Below, piece by piece: positions 10,387-19,688 of a DNA stretch of 64,000 nucleotides. A program made the position numbers and the translations under genes. This DNA is from 2-12-FULL-35-23 sp965196985 (lineage in GTDB: Bacteria; Pseudomonadota; Gammaproteobacteria; UBA12402), in the NCBI GenBank assembly GCA_965196985.1, contig CBDALO010000204.1, forward strand, positions 1-64,000, given 5' to 3'. Below the pieces are notes generated by a model. It was not told the origin of the DNA. It did no database searches and saw only the letters and a list, made by a program, of their open reading frames with translations. Numbering within the stretch: the stretch's first letter is position 1; each line of letters opens with the position of its first letter.

Positions 10387-11772
10387 GGGTGCTGCCTCTA
10401 TATAATGTAGGCTATATTGCTGCTGGCACGCCAAAATCATTGACCTTCTCCCAAAACTGATCCCATCTGCCTTTAGTCTTTACTAGTGTTCTCAAGCATA
10501 AAACGATTTTCATTCCCTTGTCTTTCCAGCGCATTCCTGATCCGCCTAATCTTTGTTTAACAATTGTTTTACATGCTGCTTCAGTGACGCCAGAGCCAAT
10601 TGGTGCATTCTGCTTAATCAAATTATGATACGACATTCGCTTTTCTTTAATATTATTTTCAAAATACGTAATTGTTCCTTCTAGCTTTTCTCTAAGCGAT
10701 TTATTCAGGTTTTTATTTAGATGCTCTTTAAGCTCAGCAAGTATTCTACCTGCCGCACCTTTCTTGTGCTTTAAGTCATGACATCTCTCTTCGAGCCAAA
10801 CATCACGCTCATCTCTTTCAGATTTTTTGGTAAATACTGCCCTTGATGCTTCGCCGAGATATTCAGTTGCATGCCAAAAATCTAAAATTTGCGTATCAGT
10901 ATGTTTTTTTAGAAATGGCCAATTATTTTTTGCTCCATCAGCAACGCCAATTGTTTTAGCATCAGGGTAATATTTCTTTTTCAGCTTTATTTCCTTTTCA
11001 AGCCTATTAAAGAATTCATCTTTTCCATATTCTGGTGATGCTGCAACGTAGGTTGTGTGCAGGCGTGCACCATGCTTATCATACATGGAAATAGTTCCAA
11101 CCATGCTCTCTCTATAACCATCATCAACGGTGAGAACATATGCACCATCTAAGCTAATACTTAGCATCTCAATGCCTGCATCAAGCTTTGGCTCTTCATA
11201 TTCCCACTCAGCCTCTTTGGCTTGTGCAATACCGCCAACAAAATCAGTTGCCCGTTGCAAGTATGAATGTGAGATTTTACGGTTATGATTGACCTTGAGA
11301 TCATCAATAACACTAGGAGCAGGTAAGTTTGAGTATTTATGTGAGATTATTTTTGCAAATCGCGGTGTTGATCCTTGGATAATTCTAGCCTTATCTTCTA
11401 AAGGACAAAAGATCTTCCCGCCTTTAGAGGTTTGATAAACATAACGCTTAACTCGAGCAACTCCATAAGGCGTTTGGTAATTTGCTTCATCTCTACTTCG
11501 TGCTGTAGCTTTATTTTTCCAACATGGATAGGAGAGCCATCTGCATCAAACTTACTTAAAGCTTTTTCAGTGGCTAATGTTCCAACCTCATTAAGGCCGT
11601 CAAGAATTGCATCCTCACATTCAAGCATGGATCCTTTTAGTGGAAGCTTGAGCTCAATAGTTAATTCATTATTTTCATCAGAGAGAATTCTAGCTAACAT
11701 CCAAACACCATCCGTAATCAAGTTAAAGTGTATATTATGCTATATTTTCTACATTATATAAAGGCAGCACCC
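10387..11772 (-). mobile_element. ISKra4-like element, copy 1 (1,386 bp)
   Basis: The termini GGGTGCTGCCTCTATATAAT and the complement of GGGTGCTGCCTTTATATAAT form inverted repeats of about 24 bp. The 8-bp duplication GGTCATGT lies at 10379-10386 and 11773-11780. It is one base shorter than the copy at 48394-49780 because of a deletion in the transposase. Confidence 0.92.
10412..11721 (-). pseudogene. ISKra4-like transposase with a one-base deletion
   Basis: The frame from 11721 breaks at about 11506, where one T present in the 48-kb copy (GCTGTTAGC) is missing. The rest of the protein, including the VADGAKNNWPFL and DFWHATEYL motifs, continues in another frame to 10412. The copy is therefore inactive on its own, though its ends are intact and could be mobilised in trans. 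Confidence 0.9.
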
Positions 11773-12120
11773 GGTCATGTTAACTCTACACCAACATTGA
11801 TCGCTTTATTTTTCTTTTTAGGATTATCCGCTAGCGCACAAGTGCTAGGTTATTTAGTCATGGCTGAAAGAAACCCTGTTGCCATTATTGGAACAACGAT
11901 GAGCGTTGCCTTTTTGAAGTTCATCCTCGTTAAACACAGTCTGCTTTTGCTATTTCATAACCTTTTAACTCTAAGCACACAATCGAGATTAGCAGTTGGA
12001 TTACCCATGTACTACCATGGCATCTTTCGTGAAGCAATGTGCTTACTTCCTGCTGCGGCTCTCCTTAGCTTATTACTAGCAGTATTTATAAGGGAGTCAG
12101 CTAAGGATGATTTATTATAA

Positions 12121-12146
12121 CTCTAACAAAAAACTTGTTTTTAGAG
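12121..12146 (+). terminator. Stem-loop directly after the MFS paralogue 1 stop
   Basis: CTCTAACAAAAAAC pairs with GTTTTTAGAG around a TT loop, starting one base after the stop codon, and is followed by CTACTTTTAAAA. A related hairpin (TCTAAAAGAAACC/GGTTTTAGA, 12351-12374) precedes paralogue 2. The T tract is poor, so terminator function is tentative. Confidence 0.45.
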
Positions 12147-12197
12147 CTACTTTTAAAATGTGCGGGCAAGCAAAGCAATTGGTATAGATACTTAGTG

Positions 12198-12337
12198 GTA
12201 AGTTTCGTTATTATTCAGTATTGCAGAACAGGTGACGCGAATCGAAGGCTCCCAGCAGCGCAGCCTACGAGCATACTGGGAAACGATTCGTGACAGGACC
12301 CGTTGGTCGTAAAAGGCTTGAAAGAATCGAAACTTAC
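12198..12337 (+). repeat. Structured palindromic repeat, copy A (140 nt)
   Basis: The outer stem GTAAGTTTCG/CGAAACTTAC is perfect. Inner paired blocks include CGAATCG/CGATTCG and CCCAG/CTGGG. About 105 bases of the interior match copy B at 23085-23227 (reverse strand) with scattered substitutions. It lies in the 327-base gap between the two MFS paralogues. No open frame fits it. It may be a MITE-like or REP-like element or a structured RNA. Confidence 0.75.
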
Positions 12338-12598
12338 ATTATCCATAAACTCTAAAAGAAACCCTGGTTTTAGAATTACCTATCATGACCCTAGCCTTCG
12401 TACCGCAAAATCCCTACAATGATTGCACTCAATCGAAGGATCTACCTATGAACCAAATTACCAGAAGTGTGTGGGCGCCCTGGCTTGTTTGTTTAGCAGC
12501 TGCATTATTTTTCTGTTTTGTTTTTTATCAACTAACCATGTTCAATTCTATTAGCTTACCGTTAATACACTCATTTCACCTGCACTCAACCAAACTTG

Positions 12599-14130
12599 GC
12601 TAGTGCGCCATCCTTTCTGTAAATTCCATTGACTTGCTGAAAATAAGCAGGCGACTCAGTCAGATTAGAAATTCCTTTTAAGGTAAACTTAACCAAAAAA
12701 GAGGAATGACAATGAGCTGCTATAAAAATGAGAACTTAATCGAAGAAGCCATACATGTTTTAGCGATGGAGGGGTTTGAAGCTTTACCTAAGCTTGTCTC
12801 CAGGTTGATGAATGAGGCTATGTTAATAGAAAGGGAGCGCCATTTAAATGCCAGTCCTTATGAGCGAACTGGCGATAGAAACGGATATGCGAACGGCTTT
12901 AAACCAAGGTTAATTAACACAGGTCAAGGTCAGCTTGAGCTACAGATACCGCAGGTTAGAGACTCCAATGAAGCCTTCTATCCATCAGTCTTAGAGCGAG
13001 GTGTACGCTCTGATAGAGCACTTAAGCTGGCTGTCGCTGAAATGTATGTGCATGGGGTTTCCACGCGCAAAGTTGAAAAGGTGCTAAAGCAACTCTGTGG
13101 AACAGATATTTCAAGCACAGAGGTAAGCCGTTGCGCTAAATTGTTGGATGAAGATTTAAAGAAATGGCGAAATAAGCCGTTAGGAAAGATAAAATATCTT
13201 TGGCTAGATGCACGTTATGAGAAGGTGCGCACTAGCGGCACAGTACAAGACTGTGCGGTATTGATAGCCTATGGCTTTGATGAATCAACCGGCAAGAGAA
13301 CAGTGCTAGGTGTTTCTGTTGCGTTATCAGAGGCTGAGGTACATTGGCGTGATTTTCTTCAGCAGTTGGTTGAGCGAGGTATACATGGTATTGAGTTGAT
13401 TACTAGCGACGCTCATACTGGCCTAAAAGCCGCTAGAAGAGCTGTGTTCCCCAGTGTTCCTTGGCAACGCTGCCAATTTCATTTGCAGCAAAATGCTCAG
13501 GCTCACATACCAAAGCGCTCAATGAAGGAACCAGTAGCTGAGGAGATTACAGCTATATTTAATGCCTCAAACATTCATGAGTCGGAAAGACTATTGGCTA
13601 TGGCGGTAGATAAATATCAGCAAACAGCACCAGAGCTTTCTTCTTGGTTGGAAGTGAATATACCGGAGGGCTTAGTAGTGATGAACTTTGACAGGCCGCA
13701 TCAAAAAAGATTAAGAACCAGTAACATAGCTGAGCGCGTAAACAGAGAGGTAAAAAGAAGGACGCATACAGTTGGAATTTTCCCTAATACTGAATCGTGC
13801 CTAAGGCTCGTATCAGCTGTTTTAGTGGAAATTGATGACCAGTGGAGCGGATCACCTAGATACTTAAGTTGAAGTGAATAATAAGGCTTCATAGGGTTTT
13901 AGGATAGATCATTCTTGTTCTTATTAACGAGATATAATTGCTATTACCTAAAAGTTAATAATTTATTTTGAGAGGAGAAAAATTTGAGGTATAAATAATT
14001 TTTTAGATTGATTAGCATAATTAATTTAAGATATTATGCGATGAGACAGGTACAATAGAGTGCCATTTAGAATTTTAAAGGTTTTTCTAAGTACTGAAGT
14101 TGGTTTTTACAGACAAAATAACGCTCTATC
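12599..14130 (+). mobile_element. IS256-family element, copy 2 (1,532 bp)
   Basis: The element runs from GCTAGTGCG to CGCTCTATC. The 8-bp duplication CAAACTTG lies at 12591-12598 and 14131-14138. Length is the same as the other four copies. Confidence 0.95.
12706..13872 (+). CDS. IS256-family transposase, copy 2
   Basis: The 388-residue product reads as the consensus version, with V in the DCAVLIAY motif. It matches copy 3 residue for residue by eye. All Mutator-family motifs are intact, so it is probably functional. It is oriented with the disrupted MFS gene. Confidence 0.93.
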   Translation: MTMSCYKNENLIEEAIHVLAMEGFEALPKLVSRLMNEAMLIERERHLNASPYERTGDRNGYANGFKPRLINTGQGQLELQIPQVRDSNEAFYPSVLERGVRSDRALKLAVAEMYVHGVSTRKVEKVLKQLCGTDISSTEVSRCAKLLDEDLKKWRNKPLGKIKYLWLDARYEKVRTSGTVQDCAVLIAYGFDESTGKRTVLGVSVALSEAEVHWRDFLQQLVERGIHGIELITSDAHTGLKAARRAVFPSVPWQRCQFHLQQNAQAHIPKRSMKEPVAEEITAIFNASNIHESERLLAMAVDKYQQTAPELSSWLEVNIPEGLVVMNFDRPHQKRLRTSNIAERVNREVKRRTHTVGIFPNTESCLRLVSAVLVEIDDQWSGSPRYLS

Positions 14131-15258
14131 CAAACTTGGTTATTTATCTTCAAGCTACTTCTTTGCTGATGCACTATTTATTATTCCAGCTGGCATCTTA
14201 CTTGACCGTTACTCTACTCGCACTATCACTTTAATAGTAATGACAGCCTGTGTAATTAGCACCTATGTTTTTGCCTCTACCCACTCCTACACAATCGCAC
14301 TAGTCTGTCGAGCTATTACTGGTGCCGGCAATGCCTTCGCTTTCTTGGCCAGCATGCAACTAGCTGCACGCTGGCTGCCACCAAAGCGCTTAGCGCTAGG
14401 CATTGGCCTTATCATTACTATCATTATGCTTGGCGGAATTATTGCTCAAACGCCATTAACTTTATTAATAAAAAACATTGGTTGGCGTAAAGCGATTCTT
14501 GGTAATGCTAGCGTCGGCCTAGTTTTTCTAGCTTACATGTGGATTGTACTGCGTGATTACCCTAAAGGCAGCAAACCAGCTCGCCCCAAAGGGCAACGTT
14601 TATTTACTAATTTATTACTTTCAGTCCGCAGCAAACAAAACTGGCTATGTGGTAGCTACACAGGCTTTATGAATTTACCCATCTCATTACTTGGCGAACT
14701 ATGGGGAGTTATTTATCTCACACAAGCGCGTCACCTCTCTACTACCCAAGCAGCTAATATAGCCAGCATGATGTTTATTGGTATGATTATTGGCTCACCT
14801 GCCATGGGTTGGTTATCAGATAAATTTCAACGACGCCGCACCCCTATGGTAGTGTCAGCCGCCTTAATTCTTATTGTTGTCCTACTAATTACCTACGCCA
14901 ATATTAGCTCTGTTTCGATACTAATGGCCTTATTCTTCTTCCTTGGCTTGCTAGCTAGTGCACAAGTTCTTAGCTATCCAACCATTGCTGAAAGCAACCC
15001 TGCTACTGTAACCGGCACAGCCATGAGTATTGTTGCCATTATGCTTAATCTCGCTAGCTTTATTGCCCAACCCCTATTCGGAGCATTAATGGATGGTGGC
15101 TCAGGAAAGGTAACAGTAAAAGCTACCGCTATTTACGCTCCCAGTGACTTTTACCTCGCTATGCTATTGTTACCCGCCGCCTTTTTGATCAGCTTGATAC
15201 TCGCTGCTTTTATAAAAGAAACGTTTTGCAAACCTTTTTCACCACCAATTGACCACTT

Positions 15259-15831
15259 ATGAATACTTTAATTCGCTGTGACTGGGCCCTAAGCGATCCA
15301 TTATCTCAAGTCTATCATGACAAAGAATGGGGCAAACCCTGCTTTGATGAACAGCGCTTATTCGAATTTTTAATTTTAGAGGGCGCTCAGGCTGGTTTAA
15401 GCTGGCGCACCATTCTTGCTAAGCGCCCTCATTATCAAAAGGTTTTTAAACAGTTTGACCCTGAAAAAGTTGCTCGTTTTTCTGAGAAGGAAGTCACTTT
15501 GTTGTTACAAGACCCGGGTATTGTTCGCAATAAGCTTAAACTTAATAGTGCAGTCAAAAATGCTCAAGCTTTTTTAAAAGTGCAAAACGAATTTAACGGC
15601 TTTCAACATTATTTATGGCGGTTCGTCGATGGCAAACCCATTATTAATCATTGGCACAAACAAAGCCAAGTTCCCGCCACTACCCCGCTCTCCGATCAAC
15701 TAAGCAAGGACCTTAAAAAACGTGGCTTTAGTTTCGTTGGTAGCACCATTATATATTCTTATATGCAAGCTGTTGGCTTGATCAATGACCACCTAGTTAA
15801 CTGTTTTTGTTTTAAAAACATCTCTCGTTAG
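15259..15831 (+). CDS. tag: DNA-3-methyladenine glycosylase I
   Basis: Tag removes 3-methyladenine from alkylated DNA to start base excision repair. The 190-residue protein shows family hallmarks: RCDWALSDPLSQVYHDKEWG at the N-terminus with the zinc-ligand cysteine, FLILEGAQAGLSW, and a C-terminal GFSFVGSTIIYSYMQAVGLINDH carrying further zinc-binding residues. Its start codon overlaps the stop of the MFS gene (ATGA). Loss of the upstream part of that transcription unit to IS256 may change its expression. Confidence 0.95.
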   Translation: MNTLIRCDWALSDPLSQVYHDKEWGKPCFDEQRLFEFLILEGAQAGLSWRTILAKRPHYQKVFKQFDPEKVARFSEKEVTLLLQDPGIVRNKLKLNSAVKNAQAFLKVQNEFNGFQHYLWRFVDGKPIINHWHKQSQVPATTPLSDQLSKDLKKRGFSFVGSTIIYSYMQAVGLINDHLVNCFCFKNISR

Positions 15832-15832
15832 T

Positions 15833-16837
15833 TTAAGGCCTCATGCAACTCATACTGTTTTCTTCAACATCCTCTACTTTAAAGCATTTGCTAGAGAGTC
15901 CAGGATAAATAGTCTGCAACATTGGCCAATAAAGGAAAAAGCCTAGTTTCGCCCCAACCAACTTTAACGACTCCCTTGCCAACTCTGGCGAACTCCCATC
16001 AAAAATAAAGTAATTATCCGTGTGCTCCTTAGCATCTATAGATCGATTATTTTTTAGCTCGCCAACAAGCTCTTCAGCTGTTTTTTCAACCTTGACAGGC
16101 GTAATAAATTCACACGTTGGTGCTGAAGCATTACTAAAATATCTAATGGAAATACCAAAAGAATTAAAAAACTGTATTGCATTTAACTGCCCAGCTTCAC
16201 TAAAGACTTCTTCGGAGAGCTCCTTCAGTGCATTAGCCATAACAAAGTCGGCCTCAAACTTATCAGTTGAAAAACTAAGGCGATTATCAGCTACAGGCTG
16301 AAGAAACCCAGCAGGCGCAGAAAAAAACCGGAACATTGGGTTAGGGTGATTACGCTCAAGAAAAACTACCTTTTTGTCAGAGGTTACTAAAGGCACCATC
16401 ACCCCTGTTTTAAAATAAAACTCTTTTGTCTTTATCTTATTAGTTGATAAGGCGTTAACAACCGAATAGGGCGCCCTAACAGCATGGAGGTAAAGTGTAT
16501 TTTCACCCTCCTCGAAACTAATGTCTTTTAGCAAAATATTATCGCCGTTATACTTAATCTTTTTTTCTATATCAGAAAGAGTCGCTCGCTCCAAATCAGA
16601 CAACTCACTAATAGGAAATTCGGGCAAATCCTCATACCTGTCAATTAAAACTGTTGGATCATTTGCAGAAACAATAAGAATTTTCGGCCTTTCTTGAAGA
16701 ACCACCGTACGCTGCAATGTATTATCATCTACACCTTTCGAAAAATCTGGCTCAGGCATTCCTTTTTTTACTAATAACTCCTTTAACGCCTCTGGAGTAT
16801 TGGGTGGAAGATCAACAACTCTATCATACTCAAGCAT
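15833..16837 (-). CDS. Nudix-like protein of unknown substrate
   Basis: The 334-residue protein has a Nudix-like core in its middle. APAGFLQP is followed, after an insertion, by ANALKELSEEVFSEAG, which resembles the E-x7-RE-x2-EE part of the Nudix box. The canonical arginine of the REUXEE core is lysine. No signal peptide or membrane segment is seen. The N-terminal 150 residues are unfamiliar, though NADH-pyrophosphatase-type Nudix proteins also carry a long N-terminal domain. It is convergent with tag, with one base between the two. Hydrolase activity is inferred and the substrate cannot be named. Confidence 0.55.
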   Translation of the reverse strand: MLEYDRVVDLPPNTPEALKELLVKKGMPEPDFSKGVDDNTLQRTVVLQERPKILIVSANDPTVLIDRYEDLPEFPISELSDLERATLSDIEKKIKYNGDNILLKDISFEEGENTLYLHAVRAPYSVVNALSTNKIKTKEFYFKTGVMVPLVTSDKKVVFLERNHPNPMFRFFSAPAGFLQPVADNRLSFSTDKFEADFVMANALKELSEEVFSEAGQLNAIQFFNSFGISIRYFSNASAPTCEFITPVKVEKTAEELVGELKNNRSIDAKEHTDNYFIFDGSSPELARESLKLVGAKLGFFLYWPMLQTIYPGLSSKCFKVEDVEENSMSCMRP

Positions 16838-16954
16838 ATTCGCCTCTCATTTTCTATAAAGATTACGAGAATCTATGATACAAATATTTTATTAAGGAAG
16901 TTTTAAGAAAGGAATTAACCACATATCCAAATTAGTCCATAGATAGTAATTACT

Positions 16955-18419
16955 GAAAACTACCCAAAATTTAAATCAGCAAAATAATGCTGAAATATTG
17001 TGTAAAAATGACTATGCTTTGTCTTTTTAACAAGACTAACGAGATGAGTATAAATGTTAAACTTCGCCGATTACGCTGCCCCTCTTTTTTCAAAATTAAC
17101 TGGGAAAGTTGTTTTAAAAAAATCTATCGACGATTGTAGGAAAGCTATTAACTGAAGGTAGTTGTAAGTTGTTCAGTTCATCAAAAGATAACAATGAGTA
17201 TAAAAAGATGATTCGTACACTTACCGGTGAAAATAAAAGCACCGATTTAGATCCAATAAAAACAAATGATGTATTGCTAGAACAGAGCTGTGAAAAACTT
17301 TCACACGCCAGTAAAATTGATGTTCTTCATGATCCTTCTGATATTAGAAAGCCACATAGCAAGCAAACTGAAAATCTAGGTAAAGTAAGGAGTCTGGACG
17401 GGGATATTATCAATGGTTACAGCACGCATAACGCAGTTGCATTAGTACCTGGTGATAAGGCTGTGCATCTACTATCGCATGTAAGCTACAGCAATAAAGA
17501 CCCTAAGTTTTTAAAAGCTGAGCATATTAAGAAAATAGAGGCTGGAAAGCCATTTGAGGGAGATAAAGAGGCCAAGAGTCTTTATGAATCTGGTGATTAC
17601 TTTAATAAAAAGCTGCTGTCTATTCGTGAAATAGAAAAAATAGGAATCTGCCTAAAATCAAAGAATGAAGATGCAACCATTACCCATATTCTAGATAGAG
17701 AGTTTGATGATAATGACTATCTCTCACTAATTGATACAAACCTAGATCAAGACTTTATTATTCGCTCAAAAATAACAAGAACAATAGAAGGTAGAGGTGA
17801 TGATGGTAAAAAGCTTAAGCTGATTAACGCTGATTTTGATGCTCAAGGCGAAAAGCAATTCCAAAAGTTAACAGTTGGAAAGAATTGCGTACAAGACGGA
17901 AAAATAACTATTTATTTTGGAGAGTTTGAGAACTTCAATGCAATTAAAATCCAAATTACAGGCAGAGATGGTAGGAGAATTTTTAAGAATGACATGCTGC
18001 TATTAACTAATAAAAAAGTAACGACTTTTGATGAGGCGTATGAGGTATACATAGCCTATCTATCTCGTGCGAAAATTGAATATGTTTTTAAATTTCTCAA
18101 GGAAGGACTAGGCTGGGAAAATATGCAGATAAAAAATTTTAAAGGGATACAAAATCTACTGGCTGTATGTTTTTATGTGGCCTCATATTTGTATGAGATA
18201 GGTAAGGAAAAAGCTTATGACGATTACGCAATTATGCTAGCTAAATTAGGAGATGGTAAGGGCAAGGTGACACGACACTTTATTGCGAAGGGTATTAGAA
18301 AACTTCTAACGTATCACTTAGTAGAGCAATTTTTTAAAGAAAATAGTGTTTCTCAAGAAGAACAAAAAGAATTATCGAATTCAGTTCAGGTAGGGAGATA
18401 ACAATTTTGGGTAGTTCTC
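16955..18419 (+). mobile_element. IS4-family element, copy 2 (1,465 bp)
   Basis: Inverted ends GAAAACTACCCAAAATT and GAGAACTACCCAAAATT bound the element. The 10-bp duplication AGTAATTACT lies at 16945-16954 and 18420-18429, and the duplicated target is itself palindromic. It sits between the Nudix-like gene and the bcr-like pseudogene and breaks no obvious gene. Confidence 0.93.
17118..18401 (+). CDS. IS4-family transposase
   Basis: The frame is open from 17118 to 18401, and the first start within it is TTG 17169 (410 residues). The IS4 signature Y-x2-R-x3-E-x6-K is intact near the C-terminus, and LDREFDD gives a catalytic aspartate. A preceding frame starts at ATG 17054 (MLNFADYAAPLFSKLTGK) and would need a +1 shift at a run of seven A (17116-17122) to join this frame. 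Both copies share the arrangement, so either a frameshift product or the TTG start is used. Confidence 0.85.
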   Translation, partial: KNLSTIVGKLLTEGSCKLFSSSKDNNEYKKMIRTLTGENKSTDLDPIKTNDVLLEQSCEKLSHASKIDVLHDPSDIRKPHSKQTENLGKVRSLDGDIINGYSTHNAVALVPGDKAVHLLSHVSYSNKDPKFLKAEHIKKIEAGKPFEGDKEAKSLYESGDYFNKKLLSIREIEKIGICLKSKNEDATITHILDREFDDNDYLSLIDTNLDQDFIIRSKITRTIEGRGDDGKKLKLINADFDAQGEKQFQKLTVGKNCVQDGKITIYFGEFENFNAIKIQITGRDGRRIFKNDMLLLTNKKVTTFDEAYEVYIAYLSRAKIEYVFKFLKEGLGWENMQIKNFKGIQNLLAVCFYVASYLYEIGKEKAYDDYAIMLAKLGDGKGKVTRHFIAKGIRKLLTYHLVEQFFKENSVSQEEQKELSNSVQVGR

Positions 18420-18474
18420 AGTAATTACTAACTAGCCTCCGAAAACCAATAGCGAAAAACTAAGTGTAAATAGG

Positions 18475-19670
18475 CTAAACTTTCTCCTGTCGAGTAATCA
18501 ACCAAGCTGGTATTAAGCTAATAACCGTTAATATACCCAAACCAGAATAAGCAATCGCTAAAGGTAACTGAGCCCCAATATGACTACGAGCCGCTATAGC
18601 ACTAATGACCATTACACCAATAATAACGATACTACCAAATAGCGAACTTACTGAACCAGCCAAACCTGAAAAACTATTTAATGAGCTTGATAAACAATTA
18701 GCAAACACAAAACCTTGCCCTATCTGCAGCACACAAGTTGCAACGATAATGGTCATTACACTGAATAAGCCCATACCATTAAATAAAAATAAAACAGCGC
18801 CTGAAAGGAACGTGACAATAACACCAAACCATAACAAAGGCATCACTTTAAAGTATTTAAGCAATAAACCATTAACAAAAGTACTAATACCATAAGTAAG
18901 CCCCACTAATAGTACATACAGCCCATAAACATCAGCACTCAAACCTAGTTTATTTTGTAAAATAAATGGGCCAGCAATATTAAATACGATTACTGCTCCA
19001 TAGCTAAACACAACACAAGCAATAAGACTTAAAAAACGCAAATCCGTTGCTATTTTAATATAACCACCGACTAAATGGCTCAAGCTCTCTACTTTTTCAT
19101 CTTTGTGCAGAGTTTCTGGAAACCAAATTAACAACAACAGCATCATTACTACTGTATAACCTGCCATAATATGAAGTTCGCCTGCCAACCTAAGTACTCC
19201 TGCACAAAGCCACCAACAGCAGGCGCCAAGATCGGCACCAGAGACCACACTAGAGAGTTCCAAGTCACCCGCCTAGCTAATGCTGAACCCGAAAAAACAT
19301 CAGACAAAGCCGCATTACTAATAACAAACATTGAACCAGCACCAAGACCTTGTAACGCACGCCCCATGTAAAGCATATTAGGCATTAGGCTTAACGCACA
19401 AACTAGGCTACCAATCAAATAAACCACCAACCCAACAAGCAAAAGTGGTTTACGTCCATAACGATCAGACAAGGGGCCATAAAATAGTTGTGACACTCCC
19501 AAGGTTAGTAAGTAAAAAGTAAAGCTAAGCTGCATACTGGTACTGCTGACATGCCAGTGCTTCGCCATAGCAGGCAGTGAAGGCAAATACATATCCACTG
19601 CAATTTGGCTAAGTGGAATAATCATTAAAACCAAGAAAGTCATTAAAATAGGATTAATTGTTTTTTTCAT
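18475..19670 (-). pseudogene. Bcr/CflA-type multidrug efflux MFS transporter, frameshifted
   Basis: The N-terminal half (19670 to about 19170) begins MKKTINPILMTFLVLM and has the Bcr/CflA features VDMYLPSLPAM and GPLSDRYGRKP. The C-terminal half continues in another frame from about 19165 to 18475. The break lies in the AACTTCATATTATGG stretch, where GWQANFI should run into MAGYTVV. A two-base gain or one-base loss would explain it. Together the halves give about 398 residues, normal for the family. The start is 19 bases downstream of folM in the same direction, so the two were probably one operon. Confidence 0.82.
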
Positions 19671-19688
19671 TTTTCTTTAACTTCACTA

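Larger units (their letters stand above)
9476..12120 (+). pseudogene. MFS transporter (paralogue 1), interrupted by an ISKra4-like element
   Basis: The gene begins at ATG 9476 after an AAGGAA box. The coding parts are 9476-10386 and 11781-12120. With the element and one 8-bp duplication (GGTCATGT) removed, they give one frame of 416 residues. It has about twelve hydrophobic segments and the MFS loop LLDRFSTRQ after helix 2. It is clearly paralogous to the gene at 12448-15262 (shared WAPW, IPAGILLDR, NWLCG and LPAA stretches). The last quarter is more diverged than the rest. The substrate is unknown. A small palindrome, TTACC/GGTAA at 9408-9420, precedes the gene and could be an operator. Confidence 0.85.
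12448..15262 (+). pseudogene. MFS transporter (paralogue 2), interrupted by IS256 copy 2
   Basis: Coding parts are 12448-12598 and 14139-15262. With IS256 and one CAAACTTG duplication removed they form a 424-residue MFS protein starting MNQITRSVWAPW. It has the IPAGILLDRYSTR loop after helix 2 and a WLSDKFQRRR loop in the second half. The 3' part stays open and is fused in frame to 24 residues from the IS256 end, with a possible GTG start at 14060. A product lacking the first 50 residues could thus be made. The stop overlaps tag by four bases, so the pair was probably co-transcribed. Confidence 0.86.
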
